Shown here: piece after piece, positions 42,301-48,069 of the stretch
How positions within the stretch are numbered: position 1 is the first letter of the stretch
Layout of the letters: every line of letters begins with the position of its first letter
Assembly: GCA_905203045.1 (NCBI GenBank)
Contig: CAJKUH010000016.1
Location: 1-48,069 of the forward strand
Source of the DNA: an uncultured Eggerthella sp.
GTDB taxonomy: Bacteria; Actinomycetota; Coriobacteriia; Coriobacteriales; Eggerthellaceae
Reading direction: 5' to 3'
Length of the DNA: 48,069 nucleotides
Translations under genes and position numbers: made by a program
Notes under the pieces: generated by a model
Databases searched by the model: none
Told to the model about the DNA's origin: nothing
Seen by the model: only the letters and a program-made list of their open reading frames with translations

Positions 42301-43210
42301 GATGCAGTACCTCTACGAACTCGATACGCAGAGCAATACTTGGAAAAAGATTTCGATGGATGAGGATGCTATTCCCTTAGGTGCGGCTTTGGTCGATGTC
42401 GACGGCACGTTGCTTTCTGTGGGTGGCGGTGTTTCTGTGCCGCCTGATGCTGAGGTTTCAAGTGCTGAAAACACCATTCGCAAAATCGATGTCGATGCAG
42501 GCACTGCCGAAACTATCGGATCGCTTGCGATTCCCCGTTCGCTTTCGTCTGATAAAACGTCATGCGATTTGAAGGTTGTGGCCGCAGGTTCCACGGTGTA
42601 TGTGGCAGGTGGCTGCAACTTCAAGCAGGACGGCACCGCCGACAACAACCTTGATATGGAAACGTTTACGCTCAATGGCGCCGACCAGCCAACTTCTCAG
42701 GTTGTCTCCAGCATCTTGCCTGCTGAAAAGCAGGCATTCAACGGGCGTTACGGCTTGGCAGCATATGGTCAGTCTGCTTATGTTGTGGGTTACAAGTCCG
42801 ACGACAAGAACGATACCTTCGCGGTTTCCCAGGACGGTGCTACCGGCCTGAACAAGCGCTTGAGCTACAGTGCGTTGGGCTGGCCTTCGGCACTGGCGCA
42901 CAACGGTGTGCTGTACGCTACGGGAATCGATGAGCTTGAGGGCGGTGCGTTTGTTATGCGGGCAACCACGTTGCCCGCTTCGCCCGAGCCGAGCCCTACC
43001 CCCGAGCCGAGTCCCACTCCTGAGCCGACTCCAACACCGGGTTCCGGTTCCGATGTCCAATCGGGCGATAACGGTGCAACCGACACCACGGCAGCATCGG
43101 TTTCCCCTGAAACGGGCGATTCTCCTGTTCCCGTGGCCATTGCCTTGCTTGCTGTTCTGCTCGCGCTTGCTTTGAGAAAAATGGGACAGTCCCATTTTTC
43201 TCATCGATGA
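39356..43210 (+). CDS. Secreted subtilisin-like protease with kelch-like repeats and a cell-wall anchor (1284 aa)
   Basis: AAAGGATC precedes the ATG. Residues 1-31 are a signal peptide (cleavage after AAFA). About 118-160 is an inhibitor-I9-like propeptide (VNIVLVHRDGTSTKSLL...VLYAEPNY), then an acidic linker. The S8 catalytic residues are Asp293 (ALLDTGVDY), His343 (GHGTHVAGI), the oxyanion Asn in VVNNSWGG, and Ser732 (MNGTSMASPLVAG). His to Ser spans 389 residues, against about 157 in subtilisin, because an extra beta-rich domain sits around 500-715. About 870-1200 carries kelch-like repeats (HECWVYDIDAETWSKLGDLP and similar). The tail is a Pro/Thr/Glu linker, SPETGD, a hydrophobic helix and RK, resembling LPxTG with Ser for Leu. 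The last ten residues derive from a palindrome at 43174-43202. Confidence 0.9.
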   Translation: MEFIASKAKAGIAVLLSLLLSVSLMPNAAFAEPESDASGGTLWQDSIDAMLEGGSYVDGEALVVVAGNAATYASSDSSDSVLDGCEPLAQTSMTAYEQTAEANSIQTYSSDARTNSGDSEVNIVLVHRDGTSTKSLLNQLARDPQVLYAEPNYTKKVSANEETSLQAAESASAKPSATASEEKQDAAAEEEQGASADTGASEPSEQPSSSDTATGSEEQEKTSVTPVAPADKSEATMLPKEETPDLTPYQWSFDSSDITNVFTGRRLQDYDVNVPGWNDSSKANAAGVVALLDTGVDYNNPDLNGIMMDMTPYVSTIGGGKYGLNACATDMQDETDPLDDYGHGTHVAGIIASEWNGHGTSGAANGVKLLPVKVGMAGSISYDAAIKGAQYLCNAIDAGVDIRVVNNSWGGESSSFAFLLMVNALGERGCVSVCASGNDTVDLDTTVRTPTGTSVSPYSIIVDASGPDASKTIYTNWGQDTTDLYAPGSGILSTYPFIRGVGGAQGNNILGTYMPSVLADAQAAGNVVYDTFDGNGAVEAYVGYGSDAIKPENRISQTSDSVHFDGKGSLAISGAQLRAGDQGEQDGGQAKHSYAVTLKIPVSQSDLESATNFAFSTLSNTGNYQVVATSAELTDSKGTSANMVRDQWQTIRACPTLGWSQKSVDLSDVESWGGGDSKFAYHSEEDGTGYIVMSVMYLATTDYQPSDNEYVYLDCVGLGNRTVPYAYMNGTSMASPLVAGASAVASTRIDASLSPSERALELVSLINGCTTQRSEYEGTCKSNGYLDLSRLDDPDARQPLINTVTVEGSGDASALNIQGVSFGDGSGAVSIDGMAASVQEWNSNEAKVARPDGLMSGRHTVELTTAAGKTCSKTCTIEFSDIRGDIPLYEKEISLEGATFASNAKNCKMEAEGSRLFVFPAERNSEDVISQDTPYHECWVYDIDAETWSKLGDLPVAAGTVSMANRNGNIYALMRTGDSSLQMQYLYELDTQSNTWKKISMDEDAIPLGAALVDVDGTLLSVGGGVSVPPDAEVSSAENTIRKIDVDAGTAETIGSLAIPRSLSSDKTSCDLKVVAAGSTVYVAGGCNFKQDGTADNNLDMETFTLNGADQPTSQVVSSILPAEKQAFNGRYGLAAYGQSAYVVGYKSDDKNDTFAVSQDGATGLNKRLSYSALGWPSALAHNGVLYATGIDELEGGAFVMRATTLPASPEPSPTPEPSPTPEPTPTPGSGSDVQSGDNGATDTTAASVSPETGDSPVPVAIALLAVLLALALRKMGQSHFSHR
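43174..43202. repeat. REP-like palindrome GGGACAGTCCC overlapping the end of the subtilase gene
   Basis: GAGAAAAATGGGA (43174-43186) and its exact complement (43190-43202) flank CAG. The stem plus TTTTT can also act as a terminator for the subtilase gene, whose stop codon is at 43208-43210. GGGACAGTCCC palindromes are frequent REP-type repeats in other bacterial genomes, so this may be such an element (inference). It is read as the last codons of the protein (KMGQSHFSHR). Confidence 0.7.
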
Positions 43211-43232
43211 GCGAAGTGTTCTTGCGTTGCTG

Positions 43233-43256
43233 CCCAGTGTCTGGCGTTACACTGGG
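43233..43256 (+). promoter_or_regulatory. Hairpin in the control region of apt
   Basis: CCCAGTGT (43233-43240) and ACACTGGG (43249-43256) form a perfect 8-bp stem around 8 bases. It overlaps TACACT (43248-43253), a candidate -10 box with TTGCGT at 43222-43227 (20-bp spacer). It may be an operator or an RNA leader fold. Confidence 0.4.
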
Positions 43257-43286
43257 TAGCAGTGTTTCTGCGTCCAAGGAGCTTGT

Positions 43287-43820
43287 ATGCCTGATTTCGA
43301 TTTCGAAAGCTTGATTACCGACATTCCCGATTACCCGAAGCCCGGTGTGGTGTTTAAGGGCATCACCACGCTGTTCAAGGATGCAGAAGGGTTTGCGGCA
43401 GCCATCGATTCGATTGCCGACCATTTTCTGGGCAAGGGAATCACGAAAGTCGTCGGCGCCGAAGCGCGTGGTTTCATGATTGGGGCTCCTGTGGCGTACA
43501 AGCTAAACGCCGGGTTCGTTCCTGCTCGTAAGCCCGGCAAGCTTCCCCGCGAAGTGCGTTCCGAAAGCTATGAGCTTGAATACGGCACCGATTCGCTTGA
43601 GATTCATGTGGATGCGCTGGACGAAAACGACGTGGTACTGGTAATCGACGATCTTGTTGCTACCGGCGGCACGGCAATTGCCCAGGCGAAGCTTGTGGAA
43701 CAGGCAGGTGCCAAGCTGGCAGGGTTCGGATTCCTGTTGGAGCTTGCCTTCCTTAACCCACGCAAGGCAATCGCCGAAGAAAGCGATGCCGAGCTGTTCT
43801 CTCTTATCAAAGTGAACTAA
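43287..43820 (+). CDS. apt: Adenine phosphoribosyltransferase
   Basis: 177 residues, full length. It converts adenine plus PRPP to AMP in purine salvage. The family start LITDIPDYPKPGVVFKGITTLF is present, with GAEARGFMIGAPVAYKL and the PRPP loop VVLVIDDLVATGGTAIAQ. CCAAGGAG stands seven bases before the ATG. It is a single gene between the subtilase gene and a strong bidirectional terminator. The hairpin-bearing leader (43233-43256) is the only visible control element. Confidence 0.96.
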   Translation: MPDFDFESLITDIPDYPKPGVVFKGITTLFKDAEGFAAAIDSIADHFLGKGITKVVGAEARGFMIGAPVAYKLNAGFVPARKPGKLPREVRSESYELEYGTDSLEIHVDALDENDVVLVIDDLVATGGTAIAQAKLVEQAGAKLAGFGFLLELAFLNPRKAIAEESDAELFSLIKVN

Positions 43821-43845
43821 CGGGTGTTGCTTTTCATCCTGAATC

Positions 43846-43886
43846 AAAACGGGGCGTCTCCTGCGAGGCGCCCCGTTTTTTTTTTT
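43846..43886. terminator. Bidirectional terminator after apt
   Basis: A 15-bp stem with one G-T pair (43846-43860 with 43865-43879), loop CTGC, then a long T run to 43886. It stops apt, and its complement is T-rich enough to serve the convergent FluC operon. Confidence 0.92.
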
Positions 43887-43890
43887 ACGG

Positions 43891-44265
43891 TTACAGGAAG
43901 AGCGAAGCTATGGCAAAACCAAGTGCGGCGGCACCGAGCGTGCTTGCGTAGCTTATGGCAAGGTAGCCGAACCCAGTTGCGTAGCGGTGCTGGGCTACCA
44001 GTTCCACCGCTTCGTAGTTCATGGTTGAAAGCGTTGAAAAGCCTCCCAAAAAGCCCATGGTCAACGCAAGGTATGCCACGTCATTCAGCTGCAGCTGCAG
44101 ACACAGGGCCACGCCGGCGATGGTGCAGGCAGCCAAGTTGATAAGAAGCGTCGGGAGGGGGAACGCACCACGAAAGCGCAGCTTCAAGTGAGTGGTTGCC
44201 ATGCTGCGGCATAGCGCTCCTAGCGCTCCGCCCAACCCAACGGCGAGGAATGCAGCGATGCTCAT
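43891..44265 (-). CDS. crcB: Fluoride channel subunit FluC/CrcB (first of pair)
   Basis: 124 residues with four membrane helices. CrcB features are FLAVGLGGALGALCRSM, LPTLLINLAACTIAG (pore Asn) and GFLGGFSTLSTMNYEAV (the usual TTFSTF reads FSTLST-M here). FluC exports toxic fluoride by passive dimeric channels. Its start overlaps the stop of the next upstream gene by four bases (ATGA), so it is translationally coupled to the other subunit. The Phe-box residues are replaced by Leu/Met, which suggests that the two subunits form a heterodimer. No fluoride riboswitch was seen upstream of this operon. Confidence 0.92.
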   Translation of the reverse strand: MSIAAFLAVGLGGALGALCRSMATTHLKLRFRGAFPLPTLLINLAACTIAGVALCLQLQLNDVAYLALTMGFLGGFSTLSTMNYEAVELVAQHRYATGFGYLAISYASTLGAAALGFAIASLFL

Positions 44266-44756
44266 TTTTCATCCTCCGTTTCCGCTTTATGCTGGGTGGC
44301 ACGCTTTCGGCGCAGCCTGCGTAGGCGCCAAAGCGCCAAGTACTGCGAAGCAATGCGCCCGCATACGGCTGCAACGAAGGTGACGACGATGGTTATGCCG
44401 ATGTAGAGCGCCGCAAGGGCAAACTCGCCCTCATGAAGGAAGGTCAAGCATTCGGTGGAAAACGCTGAAAGGGTAGTGAATGCGCCCACCAGGCCAACGC
44501 CCAGCGACTTAACCAGCGGGCCAGGCAGATGGAGCCTGCGGCCCACGTACTGGTTGATGATTTCCAGCATGAAACAACCGAAGATGTTGACGATAAGGGT
44601 TGCATAGGGGAACCCGCCTTCTGAAGGGAAGGCGAGCTCAAGAAGGTAGCGAAGCGATGCCCCGATAAAGCCCATGAACAGTACCAGTGGGGTAAGTGCT
44701 CCGGGCTTTCGAAGCACCTCCGAAAGCGTGCCGGCATGGGTGGCAGAATGGTTCAT
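44262..44756 (-). CDS. crcB: Fluoride channel subunit FluC/CrcB (second of pair)
   Basis: 164 residues. A polar N-terminus of about 20 residues precedes four helices. Motifs are FMGFIGASLRYLLEL, YATLIVNIFGCFMLE (pore Asn) and GLVGAFTTLSAFSTECL (the TTxSxF pore box is closer to consensus than in its partner). A strongly basic tail, WRLRRLRRKRATQHK, follows the last helix. It overlaps its neighbours by four bases on both sides (44262-44265 and 44753-44756), forming a tightly coupled three-gene operon. It probably pairs with the 124-residue subunit. Confidence 0.91.
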   Translation of the reverse strand: MNHSATHAGTLSEVLRKPGALTPLVLFMGFIGASLRYLLELAFPSEGGFPYATLIVNIFGCFMLEIINQYVGRRLHLPGPLVKSLGVGLVGAFTTLSAFSTECLTFLHEGEFALAALYIGITIVVTFVAAVCGRIASQYLALWRLRRLRRKRATQHKAETEDEK

Positions 44757-45166
44757 TGCGCATCTTCTCCCAGTTCTGCGGTCCAGTCGAAGTCAGGCGG
44801 GGGAGTGGTGGGCTCGGCACCTGTTGGAGCGGCAACGCTGCGGCCGTCCCACTGGCATGCTTTCATGTCCACCTTTCCTTCTTCGGTGAAGCGTATGCCC
44901 TCCTGCTCAAGGCGGGCGCGTTGCTCGTCTTCGCCGCCGAAGGCAAACCCTGGAGCCAGGCTTCCGTCCTTGAACACCACGCGATGGCAGGGAATGCCGG
45001 TTTGCGTTTCGATGTCCCAGGGCTCAGGGTTGTCGTGCATGGCGTAGCCCACGAACCGTGCCTTACGCGGCTCGCCGATCATACGGGCAATTTGGCCGTA
45101 GTTCACCACCGTTCCTTTGGGGACCTGCTTAACAAGTGCGTATACCTTATCGGAGAATTCTCCCAC
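44753..45166 (-). CDS. Short O6-methylguanine-DNA methyltransferase
   Basis: 137 residues from a GTG start with AAAGGA six bases upstream; a longer reading adds 43 residues that would lie across the upstream promoter. The domain carries YALVKQVPKGTVVNYGQIARMIG (DNA-binding helix region) and the active site GIPCHRVVFKDG with acceptor Cys60. Proteins of this size are often alkyltransferase-like, with Trp in place of the Cys; here the Cys is kept, so methyl transfer is plausible. The C-terminal 30 residues are Pro-rich. The stop overlaps the FluC start by four bases. TATACT (complement of 45191-45196) is a -10 candidate. Why a repair protein heads a fluoride operon is unclear. Confidence 0.9.
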   Translation of the reverse strand: MGEFSDKVYALVKQVPKGTVVNYGQIARMIGEPRKARFVGYAMHDNPEPWDIETQTGIPCHRVVFKDGSLAPGFAFGGEDEQRARLEQEGIRFTEEGKVDMKACQWDGRSVAAPTGAEPTTPPPDFDWTAELGEDAQ

Positions 45167-45322
45167 GTTCGATCCTTTCCGTGCTCTGCGAGTATAGCGC
45201 GCCAAGGTTTCGCTTGGCTGGAAAACAGTTTGGACGCCTGAAAAGGTGCAGATCAGCAGCAAGAAGGCCAAGCGGAAAGAACAGGCGCTTCTCAAAGAGC
45301 TGGGATATTAGCGTATAAAGAA

Positions 45323-45347
45323 AAGGGACCGGGCAATCCGGTCCCTT
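45323..45347 (-). terminator. Terminator after the DUF1846 gene
   Basis: A perfect 10-bp stem (AAGGGACCGG at 45323-45332, with CCGGTCCCTT at 45338-45347) is followed on the minus strand by TTTTCTTTATA. It lies 41 bases past the stop of the gene ending at 45388. Confidence 0.85.
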
Positions 45348-45387
45348 CTTGTGTTCGGCGCATTGTGCAACGCGGATGCGTGATGCC

Positions 45388-46869
45388 TTACTTGTGGTAG
45401 AAGCGGCGTTGCTCGAACTTCGGCTCGCAGGAAACGTTGATTCCCAGCGTGCGGTACAGCTTTTCGTCGGTGGGGGAAACGATAACCGAGAAGTGTGCAT
45501 CGCAGCCCTTCAGTTTGTTGATCTGGTCCATGAGCTGGGCGGCAATGGCATTGCTTCGTGAGCTGACGGCCAGGGCAAGAAGCGTTTCATCGGAATGCAG
45601 GCGCGGGTTGGTGCTCTTCAGGTGCTCGGTCTTAAGGTGACAGATGGGGGTGATAACCTCATCGTCGATAACCAGCAAGTCGTCGTCGACGCCGGCGAGC
45701 TTCTTCAGCGCGTTCATAAGAAGTGAAGAGGCGCAGCCCATCAAATTGCCGGTTTTGCCGGTTACCACGGTGCCGTTGGGAAGCTCAATGGCACCCGAGG
45801 GGCCGCCCGTGGCCTCTTCCTTGGCAAGGCACGCCTTGCGAGCGGGAAGAACATCGGGGGTGATGCCCACGCGGCTCATGAGCAGCTCGATCTTGTGCAA
45901 CTCCTCTTCGCCGGTGCCGTAGCGCTTGCAGTCCTGCGCAGTGCGGAAGTAGCGGCGGGCAATTTCGCGGCACGATGCCTCGCGGCATGCCTCATCGTCA
46001 ACGATGGCGAAGCCAGCCATGTTCACGCCCATGTCGGTAGGCGAGTTGTAGGGGCTTACACCCTGAATGCGCTCCAACATGGCCTTCAGCACAGGGAAGA
46101 TCTCGACGTCGCGGTTGTAGTTGACGGTGGTTTTGCCGTAGGCGTCCAGATGGAACGGGTCGATGATGTTGTCGTCGTCAAGGTCGGCGGTGGCGGCCTC
46201 GTAGGCCACATTCACCGGATGGGAAAGCGGCAGGTTCCAGATGGGGAACGTCTCGTATTTCGCATAGCCGGCTTTGATGCCGCGCTTGTTTTCGTGGTAC
46301 AGCTGCGAAAGGCAGGTTGCCATCTTGCCGGAGCCAGGACCAGGAGCGGTGACAACCACCAAGGGACGGCTGGTTTCCAGGTACTCGTTCTTTCCGTAAC
46401 CTTCGTCGCTGACGATATGGTCGATGTCGTGCGGGTAGCCGGCAATGGGGTAGTGCAGGTAGCTGGTTACGCCCAGTGAGTCCAGACGGCAGCGGAACGC
46501 TTCTGCCTTGGGCTGCCCTGCATAGTGGGTGATAACCACGCTGCCAACGTAGAGGCCCATGCCGGTGAACACATCCATCAAGCGAAGCACGTCTTCGTCG
46601 TAGGTGATGCCCAAGTCGCCGCGGACCTTATTCGACTCGATATGATTTGCGTTGATGGCGATGACCACCTCAACGTCTTCGGAAAGGCTTTTCAGCATGC
46701 GGATCTTGCTATCAGGCTCGAATCCGGGAAGAACACGGGAAGCATGGTAGTCGTCGAAAAGCTTGCCGCCGAACTCCAAATACAGCTTGCCGCCGAACTG
46801 GCCTATGCGCTCTTTAATATGCTCGGCTTGCAGGGCGATGTATTTGTCGTTGTCGAACCCGATTTTCAT
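45388..46869 (-). CDS. DUF1846 family protein
   Basis: 493 residues, the normal length for DUF1846. The family is widespread in Firmicutes and Actinobacteria and has no assigned reaction; its structure suggests nucleotide binding. Features: KIGFDNDKYIALQAEHIKERIGQFGGKLYLEFGGKLFDDYHASRVLPGF at the start, LVVVTAPGPGSGKMATCLSQLYHE (a P-loop-like GPGSGK), and FPIWNLPLSHPVNVAYEAATADLDDDN. The gene is separate, with its own terminator. AAAGGC lies about ten bases before the ATG. TATCAT (complement of 46936-46941) is a weak -10 candidate. Confidence 0.9.
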   Translation of the reverse strand: MKIGFDNDKYIALQAEHIKERIGQFGGKLYLEFGGKLFDDYHASRVLPGFEPDSKIRMLKSLSEDVEVVIAINANHIESNKVRGDLGITYDEDVLRLMDVFTGMGLYVGSVVITHYAGQPKAEAFRCRLDSLGVTSYLHYPIAGYPHDIDHIVSDEGYGKNEYLETSRPLVVVTAPGPGSGKMATCLSQLYHENKRGIKAGYAKYETFPIWNLPLSHPVNVAYEAATADLDDDNIIDPFHLDAYGKTTVNYNRDVEIFPVLKAMLERIQGVSPYNSPTDMGVNMAGFAIVDDEACREASCREIARRYFRTAQDCKRYGTGEEELHKIELLMSRVGITPDVLPARKACLAKEEATGGPSGAIELPNGTVVTGKTGNLMGCASSLLMNALKKLAGVDDDLLVIDDEVITPICHLKTEHLKSTNPRLHSDETLLALAVSSRSNAIAAQLMDQINKLKGCDAHFSVIVSPTDEKLYRTLGINVSCEPKFEQRRFYHK

Positions 46870-47175
46870 GCTTCACGATGCCTTTCATTCCTCAGTCGCA
46901 GCGTCATGCTGCGGCATTACTTATGTACCTATGAAATGATACCGCATGGATGCTGTGGTTCGTGGTATTGCGTTTGCTATTTGGCGAATCGTTTGCCGAG
47001 TTGAGCAGATTCCTGCTCCAGCGGGTGAGATCTTCGGTTATCAGAATGAACACGTTTCCCGTTTGCAACGCAGTGCTCTGCGAGAAACCTATTTTCCAAT
47101 GTTTGGAAACCTATTCGCTGCAGTAATTGTATTGATAGACTGTAAGCTATCAATATTTCTTTGACCTGCGAATTA

Positions 47176-47199
47176 ATAGATTGAACATGTTCAATCTAT
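47176..47199. promoter_or_regulatory. Perfect 24-bp palindrome
   Basis: The left half ATAGATTGAACA is followed immediately by its exact complement. The core TGAACATGTTCA (47182-47193) matches the DJ-1 promoter palindrome at 36595-36610. Near-copies of the core are at 47278-47289 (10 of 12) and, as GAACACGTTC within a 14-bp near-palindrome, at 47299-47312. A dimeric or tetrameric regulator is the likeliest binder. Confidence 0.72.
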
Positions 47200-47564
47200 A
47201 GGCATATGGCTGCCAAAAATCTTCCTGAAGTGCTTTTTGATTCACAGAATCACTCAGAAAGCAAGGATTATTTTCTTGCAACATGTTCAGCAGAAACTAA
47301 GAACACGTTCTTTTTCATAACCAACGCAATTGGGTTTTCTTGAAATACAATCGCTCAATCTATTGAATTACCTTAGTAGGGAACGAAATCTGCTCTTCTG
47401 TTGCATAAAATAGCCAATGCAACAGGTTTACCTACCGCATCTTTGAAAAAAGCTATTGCAACTTGACAAATTACAATGTCGTATTTTTGCTGCTTCTATA
47501 GGCTGTACCTATCAAAATAATTAAAACTCCCTATATGATTTGCAATAAATGTGATTCAAATAGT

Positions 47565-47595
47565 TTGACAACGATTCAGCAGAATCAAATAATAG
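47565..47595 (+). promoter_or_regulatory. Candidate promoter of the MFS gene at 47817
   Basis: TTGACA (47565-47570) with AATAAT 17 bases later (47588-47593), or TAATAG at 19 bases. Transcription from here would give a leader of about 215 bases. The leader carries hairpins GTGCTC-ATC-GAGCAC (47691-47705) and GGATTCC-GCT-GGAATCC (47778-47794), and the repeated CCGGTAACCGGTAACC around 47727-47742. Confidence 0.5.
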
Positions 47596-47816
47596 ACAGC
47601 GGTCACTTTGTGTGAGTGCTACCTCTCCACATGAAAAGCAGTGCCGGCGCAAGGTGTCCAGGTCCAAAGGGTCCTCGCTCTTTGAACCTCGTGCTCATCG
47701 AGCACAGGCCTCCCCAAGCCAACTCACCGGTAACCGGTAACCCCTGTCTTGACTTTCCGAGGCGCATTATCCCCCATGGATTCCGCTGGAATCCTCGATG
47801 CGAAAGGAAGGTTTCA

Positions 47817-48069
47817 ATGGCTTCTGATGCTTTGAACTCTTCTTACCATGGCATCGCTGCTCGTCTGGACCGTATGCCCATCAGCGGCTTCCACAAGAAG
47901 ATCCTGTGGCTGCTCGCCGGTATTACGTTCTGCGACTCCGTTGACATGGCCGTTGGCGGCCCTATCGGCAACGTCCTTCAGTCTGAGGGTTGGATGACCC
48001 TCGAGCAATTCGCCTTCTTCAACTCCATCACCATGGTTGGTTACCTCTTCGGTGGCCTCATGGCAGGTG
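47817..48069 (+). CDS. MFS transporter, N-terminal part (cut by window end)
   Basis: 84 codons are visible from the ATG, with GAAAGGAAGG eight bases upstream; the gene runs past the window edge. Residues about 27-85 read FHKKILWLLAGITFCDSVDMAVGGPIGNVLQSEGWMTLEQFAFFNSITMVGYLFGGLMAG. This contains the first membrane helix with the D-x-x-D-x-A theme of the sugar or aromatic-acid/H+ symporter branch of the MFS, and the start of helix 2. The leader region of more than 200 bases and the preceding palindromes suggest tight regulation. Confidence 0.8.
   Translation, partial: MASDALNSSYHGIAARLDRMPISGFHKKILWLLAGITFCDSVDMAVGGPIGNVLQSEGWMTLEQFAFFNSITMVGYLFGGLMAG

Larger units (their letters stand above)
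46870..47816. other. 947-bp gene-free AT-rich control region
   Basis: No credible gene is seen; short readings in all frames lack codon character and start sites. From about 46940 to 47600 the region is clearly more AT-rich than the rest of the window. It holds the perfect 24-bp palindrome at 47176-47199 and related sites (47278-47289, 47299-47312, and weakly 47047-47058). It also holds TTGACA at 47463-47468 without a good -10, and a TTGACA promoter at 47565. The last 220 bases form a GC-richer leader with hairpins. It lies between the divergent DUF1846 gene and the rightward MFS gene. Confidence 0.6.

Noticed and set aside
45167..45300. A fluoride riboswitch before the FluC operon
   Set aside because: Read on the minus strand, the upstream sequence lacks the GGCGATGG...CGCC-type core and the conserved pseudoknot of the crcB motif.
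46525..47164. Short plus-strand frames at and beyond the start of the DUF1846 gene
   Set aside because: They overlap the DUF1846 coding sequence or lie in AT-rich DNA, with no codon character and no ribosome-binding site.
1..48069. tRNA, rRNA, CRISPR arrays, transposases, integrases and attachment sites
   Set aside because: I read both strands for T-loop GTTCGAATC-like motifs, regular short repeats with spacers, and transposase or recombinase motifs, and found none. The inverted-repeat element and the GGGACAGTCCC palindrome are the only mobile-like signals.

Overview
This 48 kb window of moderately high GC (local AT-rich patches aside) looks like chromosome of a gut-associated actinobacterium of the class Coriobacteriia, most likely Eggerthellaceae. 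Supporting signs are a bile salt hydrolase, giant MBG-repeat surface proteins with Gram-positive cell-wall-anchor tails, the LL-diaminopimelate aminotransferase route of lysine/cell-wall synthesis, and many small redox enzymes. The genus is not determinable from the sequence alone. I see no rRNA, tRNA, CRISPR array, integrase or complete insertion sequence.

Layout. 1-407: end of dapL. 783-8918: a 2711-residue secreted repeat protein. 9128-10108 (-): bile salt hydrolase. 10287-13206: a queuosine-precursor locus (promoter, preQ1-I riboswitch, queD-queE-queC, a 218-bp inverted-repeat element, queF), followed by a small beta-rich protein. 13610-19727: cation/proton antiporter, YigZ/IMPACT protein, rhomboid protease, HelD-like helicase and a queuosine-precursor transporter (YhhQ/QPTR family) that fits functionally with the que genes. 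19940-26037: an MFS-CBS fusion exporter and a TetR regulator, divergent from a redox cluster of cupin, aldo/keto reductase, carboxymuconolactone-decarboxylase-like protein and a double [4Fe-4S] aldo/keto reductase. 26140-28580 (-): radical SAM protein, pyridoxal/pyridoxamine kinase and a TIGR02452 macro/PARG-like protein.

28801-33218: a small membrane peptide gene, then on the minus strand a DUF2252 protein, a membrane-anchored alpha/beta hydrolase with a split catalytic domain and no serine nucleophile, and a membrane-Usp fusion. 33336-35775: LysR regulator and AGCS sodium/amino-acid symporter. 35948-38160 (-): DJ-1/PfpI protein and YjiH-family membrane protein. 38302-43210: metallo-beta-lactamase-fold hydrolase and a 1284-residue cell-wall-anchored subtilase with kelch-like repeats. 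43287-43820: apt. 43891-45166 (-): a translationally coupled O6-methylguanine methyltransferase and two FluC/CrcB fluoride-channel subunits. 45388-46869 (-): DUF1846 protein. 46870-47816: a 947-bp AT-rich gene-free region containing a perfect 24-bp palindrome, ahead of a truncated MFS transporter at the right edge.

Most interesting signals: (i) palindromes with the core TGAACATGTTCA at two distant promoter regions plus near-copies, suggesting a small regulon; (ii) the hydrolase with Gly in place of the nucleophile Ser and a 200-residue acidic insert before the catalytic His; (iii) the inverted-repeat element inside the que locus; (iv) the Fe-S aldo/keto reductase lacking two tetrad residues; (v) a GGGACAGTCCC palindrome that forms the 3' end of the subtilase gene. 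Coordinates and motifs come from direct reading; family names come from recognition without database searches.
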